Part shown: positions 48,341 through 58,600 of the stretch, piece by piece
Position numbering within the stretch: the first letter of the stretch is position 1
How the letters are laid out: the number at the start of each line of letters is the position of its first letter
Assembly: GCF_901000735.1 (NCBI RefSeq)
Contig: NC_081547.1
Location: 1,178,001 to 1,242,000 of the forward strand
Length of the DNA: 64,000 nucleotides
Direction of reading: 5' to 3'
From: Corylus avellana
Lineage: Eukaryota > Streptophyta > Magnoliopsida > Fagales > Betulaceae
Position numbers and translations under genes: made by a program
Notes under the pieces: generated by a model
Databases searched by the model: none
Told to the model about the DNA's origin: nothing
What the model saw: the letters and a program-made list of their open reading frames with translations, nothing else

Positions 48341-48420
48341 ATTTTTTTTTTAAAGAAAAAATACCAAACAAAAAAGACCACATTGTATGATATTACTTCA
48401 TAATTTTTTTTTTTTTTTTT

Positions 48421-48785
48421 GGAAAAATGAAAAATTAGTCCTTATAGTTTACCTGATTTATAATTAAGTCCTTGTGATATCAAAATAAACTCAAAGGTCC
48501 CAGAAGTATGCCAAAAAAATAATTTAGTTCCTACAATCAAATTATGTTCACTAATTTAACCAATTATGTTAGTTTGACACTGACTTAAATGTGACAAGTA
48601 TCACAATTTTTTTGGTTATAACGTTTTATGTTATTATAATCTGTTAAGTCAGTGAACGGAATTTGACCATAGAGATTAAATTATTCTTTTGGCATACCTT
48701 AAGGACCTTTGAGTTCATTTTTATACTACAAGGAGTTAAATGCAAATCAAACAAACCAAAATGACTGATTTTGTATTTTTTTCCC
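48421..48785. mobile_element. Long-arm foldback MITE
   Basis: About 365 bp. The arms read TTAGTCCTTATAGTTTACC, AAACTCAAAGGTCC, GTATGCCAAAA and GTTCACTAA, and return inverted in the right half in the same order. It is flanked on both sides by T runs, so the target duplication may be poly-T. A Mutator-like origin is possible but not proven. Confidence 0.6.
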
Positions 48786-49074
48786 TTTTTTTTTTTTTTT
48801 TTAAATGGCTACATAAGATTAAAGTTTGACTAAAGTTGTGTCAAAAAGTATGTCTGTATCGTTCCTCTTTTATAATTACCTGTAGCTCAAGTTGTGTAAC
48901 TAGACTATATAGTACAGCCTAAGCTGAGTAATTTTAGAAGTCACTCTTATTTTTATCTTATGTCACCGTCACTCCATAAATGAAGTAACTTTTAAAATCA
49001 TCATTTGATTAAAATTTAATAATGATTAATCACAAACCTAATGATATATTAAAAGCCATATCATTTTGTCCTAA

Positions 49075-49160
49075 AGGGTAAATTAATTGGCTAAAGACTA
49101 CGCTCTATGAAGTAAAGGTCATTAGTTTGAATCTTTTTTCTCTTTTTGTGTGAGCATTTA
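49075..49160 (+). mobile_element. SINE copy (decayed)
   Basis: Shares the framework TTAATTGGCTAAAGAC...GGTCATTAGTTTGAATC and the TTTTTGTGTG segment with the SINE at 6577. It runs directly into an (AT)n repeat in place of a poly-A tail. Target duplication not found. Confidence 0.55.
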
Positions 49161-49205
<45 letters not shown>

Positions 49206-49593
49206 TGACACATCTACCATTACTTGCCCAAGCCGCTATATACAATTATTGAGAAGCAGCCGCCCTTCCTCGCACAGGCTATTTGGTGCAACGGTCAGTC
49301 AACCATTTTTCATTCTAATTTTTTGGATGAAAAAAACAAAAGTTGGTAGGTGCAGCCCAACAAAAAAATACGTGGCATAAATATTACCGAAGCTGAGAAC
49401 TGATTCAAGGCACGCTGGCGTCAACAGTTCATGCCGCCATGCACTATTCATGCACACCAGCGTGCCCTTTATCATTACTGAAGCTAGAATATTTAGGAAA
49501 GAATAAAATAGTCCTTCTTTCTGGAATATTCTCCAACCAAAACATCAGATTTGGAGCTATCCCCTTCCAGCAACCAGCATGCTTTGAAAAGCT

Positions 49594-49716
49594 CTTTTTG
49601 TCTCTTTTAAGGTAGTTGAATCGGTTAAAAATCACGCTTTATGAAACGAATGTTATTAGATCGAATTTTTTATACCCTTTTTGTGTGGACATGTTAAAAA
49701 AAAAAAAAAAAAAAAA
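49594..49716 (+). mobile_element. SINE copy (decayed) with poly-A tail
   Basis: Contains AGTTGAATCGGTTAAAAATC, TGTTATTAGATCGAAT and TTGTGTGGACATGTT followed by a long A tract. Same family as 6577 and 55759. The left boundary is approximate. Confidence 0.6.
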
Positions 49717-50074
49717 AGCTACTAGAGTACGGAGCTGTGGTGTAAGTTGACATACATACATATGGTGAAATTATTATGAATCTGATAGAGCCCAATTTGG
49801 GATATAAACACTAAATTGGGCAAAACCTTAGGCGCTTGAATCACCTCCACAACTTTTGAATCCCCTTCCACACGTTTTCTTCTTCTTAGTTGTTGACATT
49901 GTATCCGAGATTAAACGACAACGACAAGCACATTTTGACATACGGATTAGTAGAAATAACAACGACAAGCACATTCCAGAGATGACAACGAAAAGAACAT
50001 TCTGATATACAGATTATTACAAATGACAATGACAATATCACATGCAGAAACCAAAAGAAAGGAAGTAGGAAACA

Positions 50075-51544
50075 TTACGAGTTACTGGGCCCTCGCTGGG
50101 CCTCTACTTTCTCTTTCTGGCGTTTCATTCTAACCTCAACTTGATTTGCCAATTCAGAAAGTGCATTGAATGAGGAACCACCCATTGACAAAGCTTTCTC
50201 TGCACTGTGCTTTATCTCCTTCACCCTAGCTCTAATAGCATACCCTTCTTTGTCTTCCATGATCGTCCTCACCATCTTCTCTATCTCTTGTCTTCCCACC
50301 ACCTTCTTCGATGGCAACACCTTCGGCCTGACAGCCACACCAAGCTCCTCCGTCAGCAACGTGGCGTTCATCCTCTGCTCCGCGTAGAGCGGCCATGCGA
50401 TCATTGCCACTCCGTTGGTGATGCTCTCTAGGGAGGAGTTCCACCCACAGTGCGATACAAACCCCCCAACTGACGGGTGGCGAAGGACCTCCACTTGCGG
50501 GGCCCACATGGGCACCACAAGGCCCACGTTTTCAGTTCGTGTCAAGAATCCATCCGGCAAGTAGTTTAACAGGTCATCATCACCCGATGCGTTCCCTGCC
50601 GCGAAAAAAGCGGAGTCCGCAGCTCCTATGGTGGGTGGGCGTACCACCCAAATGAATCTCTGCTGGCTCATCTCCAACCCCCAAGCTATCTCGATCGTTT
50701 GCTCGTATGAAAGGGTCCCGCCGCTTCCAAATGACATGTAAATCACTGATTCCTTGGGTTGCTTGTCTAGCCAGTCAAACAAATCGCCCTTCAAATTGGA
50801 CACCGTTCTTGTTAAAGGACCAATTGGGTAAACCGGGCTCTTAATGAACCGACCCAAGAGATCCTCATCTCTCAACGCGGCAACTGTCGTGGGCTGCAGA
50901 TCTGCCCACGTATTCAACAAAACCCCGTCACTCACTGCGATCTCAGACCCCATTCTTACGTACTCAAAATATTGCTGGTTAGTTCGGTCTAGCATCGGGT
51001 CAACCACGTCCTCGGGCCGCACCGACTTGCAACCGGGGAGTCTCAGTGGATCTATTAGGTCAACATACTCTCCTTCTACCACTTTGTCGAGGAATGGCAC
51101 ATGTATGGTCAAAGCAAGGAACCATGCGTTCGAAGCGACGTAAACGTACTTGGGCATATCAAGTTCATCAGCTATGGGAAGAGATTCGGTTCCAAAAAGG
51201 TCAACGATAAGCACGGTTGGCCGGGGATTCCAGGCAGAGATTGCCGAACGGATGGTTGGCCTGGCTTCACGCATCATTACCGCGAGTTGTGTAACAACCG
51301 CAGCGTTCGCATCAACTAGGCCGGAGATGTCAACTTGTGGGAGTTGCACGATGTCGAAGAGCTTCGGGCTCATGGAGGATTGGATAACATGAGACTCCGC
51401 CGGCGACATGGGAGAAGTGACGGCGAAGATTGTGACAGTGAAGTTGTGGTGGGTCACAAGGCGTTTGCCAAGCTCAACCACGGGGATGAGGTGGCCCATC
51501 CCTGGGCTAGACAGCAGCGCTGCATGCGGCTTTGAGATATCCAT
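50075..51544 (-). CDS. UDP-glycosyltransferase, UGT72-like (group E), intronless, gene 1
   Basis: 489 residues, normal for family 1 plant UGTs, with no intron as usual in the UGT72 group. It transfers a sugar, most likely glucose from UDP-glucose, to a small acceptor in the cytosol; the family is known for monolignols, hydroquinone and related phenolics. SSPGMGHLIPVVELG holds the catalytic His18, LIVDLFGTE the partner Asp115, and SFGSGGTLS lies at 271-279. The PSPG box runs from Trp347 to Gln390 with HCGWNSSLES, and the final Gln fits UDP-glucose. The lysine-rich C-terminus EVRMKRQKEKVEAQ is longer than in gene 2. Acceptor unknown. The neighbourhood next to APP1 matches Arabidopsis AT4G36770, a UGT. 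It is much more GC-rich than its flanks, and a MITE sits about 200 bp upstream. Confidence 0.94.
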   Translation of the reverse strand: MDISKPHAALLSSPGMGHLIPVVELGKRLVTHHNFTVTIFAVTSPMSPAESHVIQSSMSPKLFDIVQLPQVDISGLVDANAAVVTQLAVMMREARPTIRSAISAWNPRPTVLIVDLFGTESLPIADELDMPKYVYVASNAWFLALTIHVPFLDKVVEGEYVDLIDPLRLPGCKSVRPEDVVDPMLDRTNQQYFEYVRMGSEIAVSDGVLLNTWADLQPTTVAALRDEDLLGRFIKSPVYPIGPLTRTVSNLKGDLFDWLDKQPKESVIYMSFGSGGTLSYEQTIEIAWGLEMSQQRFIWVVRPPTIGAADSAFFAAGNASGDDDLLNYLPDGFLTRTENVGLVVPMWAPQVEVLRHPSVGGFVSHCGWNSSLESITNGVAMIAWPLYAEQRMNATLLTEELGVAVRPKVLPSKKVVGRQEIEKMVRTIMEDKEGYAIRARVKEIKHSAEKALSMGGSSFNALSELANQVEVRMKRQKEKVEAQRGPSNS

Positions 51545-51758
51545 GGGTGATATGATGTAATAAGCGGATACGAGAGAACAGAGTCAAAAGGACAAGAATT
51601 GCTTAGAGAAGTAAATACAGCTGAAATTCAAAGGACTACAGCTACAATACTGGCTTCAACGACGGGATACTCACATGGATTGTCTCATTGTCCTGTCGTT
51701 TGTTTAAGGCTAGCTAAGACAAAGCCCATCGGTTCGTGTTCCTTTTTGAGATATGTAT

Positions 51759-51903
51759 AGAAATACTTGAATGCACTCTCTCCACCATCTCCCCCACCAT
51801 CTTGTCTCTCTTTAATTTTATTTTATTTTTAAAAAAATCATGATGCTAAAGAGACAAGATGGTGGGGTCCGTGGGGATGGTTGGGAGAAGGCATTCAAGC
51901 ATT

Positions 51904-51907
<4 letters not shown>
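51759..51907. mobile_element. Foldback MITE in the promoter of UGT gene 1
   Basis: About 149 bp. The left arm AGAAATACTTGAATGCACTC and CCACCATCTTGTCTCTCT return inverted as AGAGACAAGATGGTGGGG and GGCATTCAAGCATTTCTC. It is followed at once by an (AT)n tract to about 51940. Confidence 0.7.
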
Positions 51908-51940
<33 letters not shown>

Positions 51941-51941
<1 letters not shown>

Positions 51942-52939
51942 GGAGCCTACTCAACTTGGCGGAAAGGACAAAATGACAAATGGTGATTTTGGTGGGTTTG
52001 TATGGATTATTTGCCAAGTATTCTAAGAAACACGGACCGACCCTGAGATATAAAAAATTATGTCAAAATCAACTATAATATTTTTATGTTTTACATCACA
52101 TTAATTTTTTTTTATTATTTAAATAAAAAAAAATTATTACAAAATATATATATTTTTTTTCACATTTTCATACAAAATATTCTTTTTTTTTTTTTCTCAT
52201 AAGTCCTTTGCAAAATACACCCATTTTGTCACAAATCTCTAGTACTACTGAATCAGAATGATGGACGATACTGAGACGATTATGTTTCATTTGTTTAATG
52301 TCTTCATGAAGAAAGCGTTTTTCTTTTCTTTTCTTTTTTTATTTATTTAAAAAGTGTTTTGATGTATAGAAAGATAAAAATGCTTTTGAGTGTGAGATAA
52401 ATATTTTGTCTTGTTTGCTGCCATCTCAATCTAAGTGTTTCAGTTTAGTTGTTGCTGCCATCTCAATCTAATCTTTGTAAACTAATGTTTATTAGTAAAA
52501 TTATAAGTCCATGATTTAGTAAGCATAAACTCCCGGCCGCCCAAAACTGTTGGCGTGAGGTGAGTTCTTTTGTTTTGAGAAAACCCCTCTCGATCTTTTT
52601 TATTAACCGAAAACCTCTAAACTACAAATTTAATTTCTCTAAAACAGGTGAAAACCTCTTTACAAACATATGCCTAATTGATTGATAACTTTATATGAAA
52701 AAACGCTTTACTTTATTTTGAAGTTAAAACGAGAGACTTTTCTACTTGATAGAAATATTGAAACTAAAACTCGTCCCTAGCTTTTTCTACCATCAAGCCA
52801 CGTATGTGTATATAATTATATCATTCAAATCATTTATTAACAGATAATAATGAACAACATGTTTAAAACAAAACATGCTTTGCAAACTTGAACACATATA
52901 TCATATATGTATACATATTGGTGCATTAAGACAAAACAA
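51941..52939. other. AT-rich intergenic DNA
   Basis: Low-complexity A/T runs and no coding signal on either strand. Confidence 0.6.
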
Positions 52940-54555
52940 TCACGACTTCCTCCAAGTGGACAAGGGTAGAAGGAAGATGGATATTGGTATGATTGTTAGA
53001 GATGGTAAGGGAGAGATGTTGGAAACTTTAGTAGCGCCAAAAGATTACATTGTCGAGCCCGATATTGCAGAGGCAGCAGCCGCTTTAAAGGCCATTATAA
53101 ATTGAATCGGGAATTGCGCTTTCAAATGGTGGTTCTGGAGGGTGACACCCTCCAAGAGGTGCACGCTCTTAATAAAGATGGAAGAAACTTGAGCCGTTAC
53201 GGTCATCTTATTGAGGAGGTGCGAGAATTGCTTAATTGTCTGCAAAACTGAAAGGTTAACCACGTCAGACATTTCAATGGTGCAACTCATAACTTAACGA
53301 AGGAAGCATTATTCCGTAGTGTGGAACAAGCAGGGCCGGCCCAACTGCTAGGCGAGTTAGGCCGGCGACCAGAGCTCCGATTTCATAAGCCCCAAATTTT
53401 TTTTTTCTAATGCCAAAAAAAATAAAATTGCATAAAAATTTAAGACCCTCAACATGCTTAAAAAAAATATTATATATTACTCGTTTATAATATCCAGGCC
53501 CTCAACATGCTTTCTTGAGGCCTTCAACATGCTTTAAAAAAATAATATATATATTTTTTATAATATGGAGGTCCTAACATGCTTTCTGCAGAACGGCCAC
53601 AAGTCCCTCAACATGCTTTAAAAAAATAATTTTTTTTTTTTTTTATAATATTGAGGCCCTCAGCATGCTTTCATTGCACAACGACCACAACTCACAAGGC
53701 CCACAACATGCTTCCATGGCTGTACAGTAAAAATAGAACAATAAAACCACAACTCAGTTTTATTGTTCTATTTTTTTATATATATAAATCGTGTTTATTT
53801 AATTTATTTAATATTTTTAATCAAATATTTCTACCAAAAAATATGCATCTGGATATCAAAAACTTAAAAAAAAAAAAAACAAAAAATGTAGAAAAGCTAA
53901 TTGAATCTCAAATAGGAGCTCTAAATAAATTTATTATTAGCAATAAACAAAATATAGAAGATAATTTAGGTGAAAAACTTGTAAATGAACAAGAAATTCA
54001 TCAAAAAGAATTAGAAAGATAATGAAAATACTATTGATATATCTAAGTGTATTGGTACAAAATTTGAATAGTATCTAACTCTATTCCTTTCCACATTTGA
54101 ATAGGAAAAAAAAAAAAAAAAACTCTATTGTTACAAATATTTATGACCCAAGCCAATAGAAAAATATTGATGCGAAATTAAGGGATTTATTAGTAGAAAA
54201 AGAGTCCAACAAGATAGTAATATAGATTTTTCCTAAAAACGAGAACTCTAAGCATTTTTTTAGTACATATTATATACAAAAATTATCAAATGGGGAGAAG
54301 CATAATAGAAAATGACTAGTTTATTCAAAACATTTAAATAGAGTATTTTGGGGAGAATAATGATTTTTAAATAAAAATATAATAACAATAATATTAAAAT
54401 AAATATTATTTAATTAATATTTAAATATTTTAAAAAATAAAGTTCCATTTAAAAGTTCTGCCTAAGGCCCTATAAACCATTGGGCCAGCCCTAGGAACAA
54501 ATCGTTATTGACGAAGTTCCTAATTGCATTTTAGACATTATCTATATATGTAGAG
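52940..54555 (+). pseudogene. RNase H-like (RVT_3 type) pseudogene, split by an hAT element
   Basis: The frame reads MDIGMIVRDGKGEMLETLV and IAEAAAALKAI, then is broken by a stop and shift at about 53102. It resumes as FQMVVLEGDTLQEVHALN and YGHLIEEVRELLNCLQN, meets another stop, then continues KVNHVRHFNGATHNLTKEA. This is the RNase H fold found at the end of plant LINE polyproteins and in domesticated relatives; GDT and NHVRHFN are typical. After the hAT element the tail IVIDEVPNCILDII resumes. No reverse transcriptase lies upstream, so it is a 5'-truncated LINE remnant or a decayed host gene. Confidence 0.75.
53331..54493 (+). mobile_element. Degenerate hAT element with TTF-type transposase remnant
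   Basis: The ends CAGGGCCGGCCCAA and, inverted, TAGGGCTGGCCCAA are flanked by ggaacaag and ggaacaaa (7 of 8). Broken coding pieces read ESQIGALNKFIISNKQN, NIDAKLRDLLVEK and YYIQKLSNGEKHNRK, in the order seen at the N-terminus of TTF zinc-finger hAT transposases. The catalytic part is missing, so this is an internally deleted derivative. It sits inside the RNase H-like pseudogene. Confidence 0.82.
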
Positions 54556-54791
54556 TGCTGTACTTAATTAAGTTGTTTTGATTTATATATTATTCGATTC
54601 CTTGAATGATGTTCATAGGCAGAGGCAATTACCAAAAAAAAAAAAATGATATAAAAAAGAAAATAGTGAAGCGAAAAACCACTGTTTTTCTCTATCACTT
54701 TTGCACACTCTTTCTCAAAATATATATTTTTTCTTTCACATGCACAAAAGCTATCTCTTTTTCTTCGTATGGTGTGTTAAAAAAAATAAAA

Positions 54792-55238
54792 TAACTTAAC
54801 TTTACCCCTGAAATTGGGCGCGTTTTGCAAACACTCCTCTAATATTTAAAACTTCTCACTTTAATAATACCCCTATGTTAGAATTTTATATTACATTCTA
54901 ACAAAGTTGTGTGAAATTTCTAAAATGTCATATTTTTTATGAATATATATATATATATATATGTTGACCCATGACGAGTTACCAAGGTGACCCATCACCG
55001 TGGGTCACTTGGTAATTGACCCCCAATGGAGGGTCGCTTGGTGACCCACCGGTGGGTCAGGGTCAAGTGACTCTCTGTTGGTCTTTCTACCCCTTCTACC
55101 CTTTGATTTCATTTCAATCTCTAATGGATGGAGAGCAATTGGAAAAAATTAAAAGATCGATACACCAAAATGAGAAGTTTTAAACATTAAAATGGTGTTT
55201 GCAAAATGCGCGTCATTTCAGGAGGTAAAGTGAAGTTA
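54792..55238. mobile_element. Long-TIR MITE with GTGACCC repeats, copy A
   Basis: The left arm TAACTTTACCCCTGAAAT, GTTTTGCAAACAC, TTTAAAACTTCTCA returns inverted at the right end (about 75 bp). The interior holds several GTGACCC / GGGTCAC motifs between about 54962 and 55075. Long inverted arms suggest a Mutator-like element. Target duplication not established. Confidence 0.6.
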
Positions 55239-55758
55239 CTACTAAAAAAAAAGTTGTATTTTTTTTCTCAATATTCGAAACTAAAGAATGCGGGTCCCTT
55301 TTTTCATAACATAAGTCCCCCAGCCCTGCCAAAGATCAAATACAAATGGGTCAATCGAAGAGCAAGAAAATCAAAGCAAATAGAGTAATAATATTAACTG
55401 CAGCTCACACGAGACAAGAAAACACTTGGTGATATCAACTCACGTTTACCACTTTGAATTATGGAAGCTGAGTGCTCAAGAGTCATGATTGGCACCCCAA
55501 GTGTACAAACACATAAAGACATATTTTTATGTTTCCTATCATTGTTTATATATGAAGGGGTCAGTACTCTTAGCCAAAGAAGCATCTCAGATCACCTCCA
55601 CTTAAATATTTCTTATCCTCGATCTGATGGAATATTTGTTGAAATCGTGTTTGTAGTTTCCTCTCCCTTTGTCCCTCTTGCGTAAGGAAAAAAAAAAGGG
55701 GGGGTTTGAAATATTTTTCCTTTAATTGAAGGGATTGTCTTTTATGAGATTGGATTCC

Positions 55759-55855
55759 TATGGGATAGTTTAATCGGCTGAATACAACCCTTCCTAAAAT
55801 GAAGGTTATTAGATCGACTTTTCCACCGCCTTTTCTTGATAGACTATACTGACAT
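55759..55855 (+). mobile_element. SINE copy in duplicated block A
   Basis: GGATAGTTTAATCGGCTGAA and GGTTATTAGATCGAC line up with the A and B regions of the SINE at 6577. No clear poly-A tail. Its twin is at about 58177-58273. Confidence 0.55.
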
Positions 55856-56182
55856 GTAAATAGGTTTGTAACATTGACACGAGGACTCAAAAAAAAATAC
55901 AAAAAACAAAAAACAAAACAAAGAATTGACTAAAAAAAGGATAAACCCACATGATGAGAAGCTAAGCCCTTTAAAATCAATGAAATTTTTCTTAAGGACA
56001 AATCTCCAATGATGACCCATATGAAAAAGTCCCGGAGAAGAAGGAAAAAATGATCCATATATAAGGATATTCTGGCCGAACGACGACCATCCCTCCAATG
56101 AATGGAAATAAATTTCGGACAACGGTCCAAGGTGTTTTTGAAAGCATTAAACCAAATTAAAGGAAATATATATATTGTACAT

Positions 56183-56606
56183 GGGCAAGGCTTAGGTGCG
56201 GTAGTTCAAAACTACCGCACCATGCTGTAGTCCAAAACGGCGTTTGGTGCAGTTTTGGGCAATAAACAAATAATTCTTTTAAAGAAAAAGAAAAAGAAAA
56301 AGATTTAAAAACTAAAAGTATTAAAAAAATAGAAGAGAAAAAAAAAATATATAATGAAAGGGGTGGAGCCACCCCTTGGCCAAAATGAAAAATATTTTTA
56401 ATTATTAGTTTTTTATATTTTTTAATTCTTAAATAATTGTTTGTTAAGAAAAATGAAAAATATTTTTAACCTATTTTTTCCCAGCCCAAAACTGCACCGT
56501 TTGGTTCAGTTTTGAATTTTTCCCTTCTCAAAACTGCACCAAACGGTGCAGTTTTGGACTACTGCATGGTGCGGTAGTTTTGCACTACCGCACCTAAGCC
56601 TTTCCC
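56183..56606. mobile_element. MITE with compound inverted ends, only in copy A
   Basis: The ends GGGCAAGGCTTAGGTGCGGT and, inverted, GGGAAAGGCTTAGGTGCGGT match at all but one of about 23 positions. Inner repeats (CGGTAGT / ACTACCG, CCAAAACTGCACC) fold again. Copy B runs through the insertion site without it (gtacatagtactg). Right after the element another GGGCAAGGCTTAGGTG starts and then the N gap, so a second element or a misjoin follows. Confidence 0.7.
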
Positions 56607-56625
56607 TGGGCAAGGCTTAGGTGTG

Positions 56626-56645
56626 NNNNNNNNNNNNNNNNNNNN
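56626..56645. other. Assembly gap of 20 N
   Basis: Twenty N. The sequence after it repeats 54400 onward, so the join could be artificial. Confidence 0.95.
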
Positions 56646-57114
56646 TAAATATTATTTAATTAATATTTAAATATTTAAAAAAATAAAGTTCCATTTAAAA
56701 GTTCTGCCTAAGGCCCTATAAACCATTGGGCCAGCCCTAGAAACAAGTTGTTATTGACGAAGTTCCTAATTGCATTTTAGACATTATCTATATATGTAGA
56801 GTACTGTACTTAAGTTGTTTTGATTTATATATTGTTCGATTCCTTTCAAAAAAAAAATAATAATAATAATGACTCTAAGAATTTACGTGAGTTTTTAAAT
56901 GCATGTGAATGATGTTCATAGGCAGAGGCAATTACCAAAAAAAAAAAATAAATAAATAAATAAAAAATGATATAAAAAAGAAAATAGTGAAGCGAAAAAC
57001 CACTGTTTTTCTCTATCACTCTTGCACATCTCTTTCTCAATATATATATTTTTTCTTTCACATGCACAAAAGCTATCTCTTTTTCTTCGTATGGTGTGTT
57101 AAAAAAAAAAAAAA

Positions 57115-57339
57115 ACTTAACTTTACTCCTGAAATGACGCGTGTTTTGCAAACACTCCTCTAATATTTAAAACTTCTCACTTTAATAATACCCCTCTGTT
57201 AGAATTTTCTGTTAAATCTTAACAAAGTTGTGTGAAATTTCTAAAATGCCATATTTTTTATAATATATATATATATTTTAAAAAATCTTAACCCGTAAGT
57301 TTACCGGTGGATCTAACCCACCCGCCTTATAACCACGGG

Positions 57340-57381
<42 letters not shown>

Positions 57382-57655
57382 TGACCCATGGCAAGTTACC
57401 AAGGTGACCCATCGCCGTGGGTCACTTGGTAATTGACCCCCAATGGAGGGTCGCTTGGTGACCCACTAGTGGGTCAGGGTCAAGTGACTCTCTGTTGGTC
57501 TTTCTACCCCTTCTACCGTTTGATTTAATTCCAATCCCTAATGGATGGAGAGTAATTGGAAAAAATTAAAAGATCGATACACCAAAATGAGAAGTTTTAA
57601 ACATTAAAATGATGTTTGCAAAATGCGCGTCATTTCAGGAGGTAAAATGAAGTTA
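57115..57655. mobile_element. Long-TIR MITE with GTGACCC repeats, copy B
   Basis: Same element as 54792-55238, but about 95 bp longer because of an extra AT-repeat stretch and a segment containing AACCCGTAAGTTTACCGG. Confidence 0.6.
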
Positions 57656-58176
57656 CTACTAAAAAAAAAAGTTGTATTTTTTTTCTCAATATTCGAAACT
57701 AAAGAATGCGGGTCCCTTTTTTCATAACATAAGTCCCCCAGCCCTGCCAAAGATCAAATACAAATGGGTCAATCGAAGAGCAAGAAAATCAAAGCAAATA
57801 GAGTAATAATATTAACTGCAGCTCACACGAGACAAGAAAACACTTGGTGATATCAACTCACGTTTACCACTTTGAATTATGGAAGCTGAGTGCTCAAGAG
57901 TCATGATTGACACCCCAAGTGTACAAACACATAAAGACATATTTTTATGTTTCCTATCATTGTTTATATATGAAGGGGTCAGTACTCTTAGCCAAAGAAG
58001 CATCTCAGATCACCTCCACTTAAATATTTCTTATCCTCGATCTGATGGAATATTTGTTGAAATCGTGTTTGTAGTGTCCTCTCCCTTTGTCCCTCTTGCG
58101 TAAGGAAAAAAAAAAGGGGGGGTTTGAAATATTTTTCCTTTAATTGAAGGGATTGTCTTTTATGAGATTGGATTCC

Positions 58177-58273
58177 TATGGGATAGTTTAATCGGCTGAA
58201 TACAACCCTTCCTAAAATGAAGGTTATTAGATCGACTTTTCCACCGCCTTTTCTTGATAGACTATACTGACAT
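58177..58273 (+). mobile_element. SINE copy in duplicated block B
   Basis: Twin of the SINE at 55759-55855, with nearly identical sequence. Confidence 0.55.
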
Positions 58274-58600
58274 GTAAATAGGTTTGTAACATTTACACGA
58301 GGACTCAAAAAAAAATACAAAAAACAAAAAACAAAACAAAGAATTGACTAAAAAAAGGATAGACCCACATGATGAGAAGCTAAGCCCTTTAAAATCAATG
58401 AAATTTTTCTTAAGGACAAATCTCCAATGATGACCCATATGAAAAAGTCCCGGAGAAGAAGGAAAAAATGATCCATATATAAGGATATTCTGGCCGAACG
58501 ACGACCATCCCTCCAATGAATGGAAATAAATTTCGGACAACTGTCCAAGGTGTTTTTGAAAGCATTAAACCAAATTAAAGGAAATATATATATTGTACAT

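Larger units (their letters stand above)
48786..50074. other. AT-rich spacer with two SINE copies
   Basis: No gene seen. Holds SINE remnants at about 49075-49160 and 49594-49716 and an (AT)n microsatellite at about 49163-49201. The segment from about 49950 to 50074 is probably 3'UTR of the minus-strand UGT gene. Confidence 0.6.
54400..56182. repeat. Second duplicated block, copy A
   Basis: Matches 56646-58600 in the same orientation with scattered substitutions and indels. Copy B has an extra segment near 56874 and a longer AT-rich stretch near 57285-57380. It contains the end of the hAT element, a long-arm MITE and a SINE. Copy B starts right after the 20-N gap. Confidence 0.88.
56646..58600. 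repeat. Second duplicated block, copy B
   Basis: Counterpart of 54400-56182 (offset +2246 at the start, +2418 at the end). It begins inside the hAT element's 3' part, whose right flank reads gaaacaag here. Confidence 0.88.

Noticed and set aside
53651..54022. 123-codon frame as an independent gene
   Set aside because: It is part of the degenerate TTF-hAT element and is broken downstream by stops.
55570..56122. Minus-strand frames of 92-110 codons kept in both copies of the second duplicated block
   Set aside because: Conservation reflects recent duplication or allelism, not selection. They are rich in F and S from T-rich tracts and overlap a SINE.
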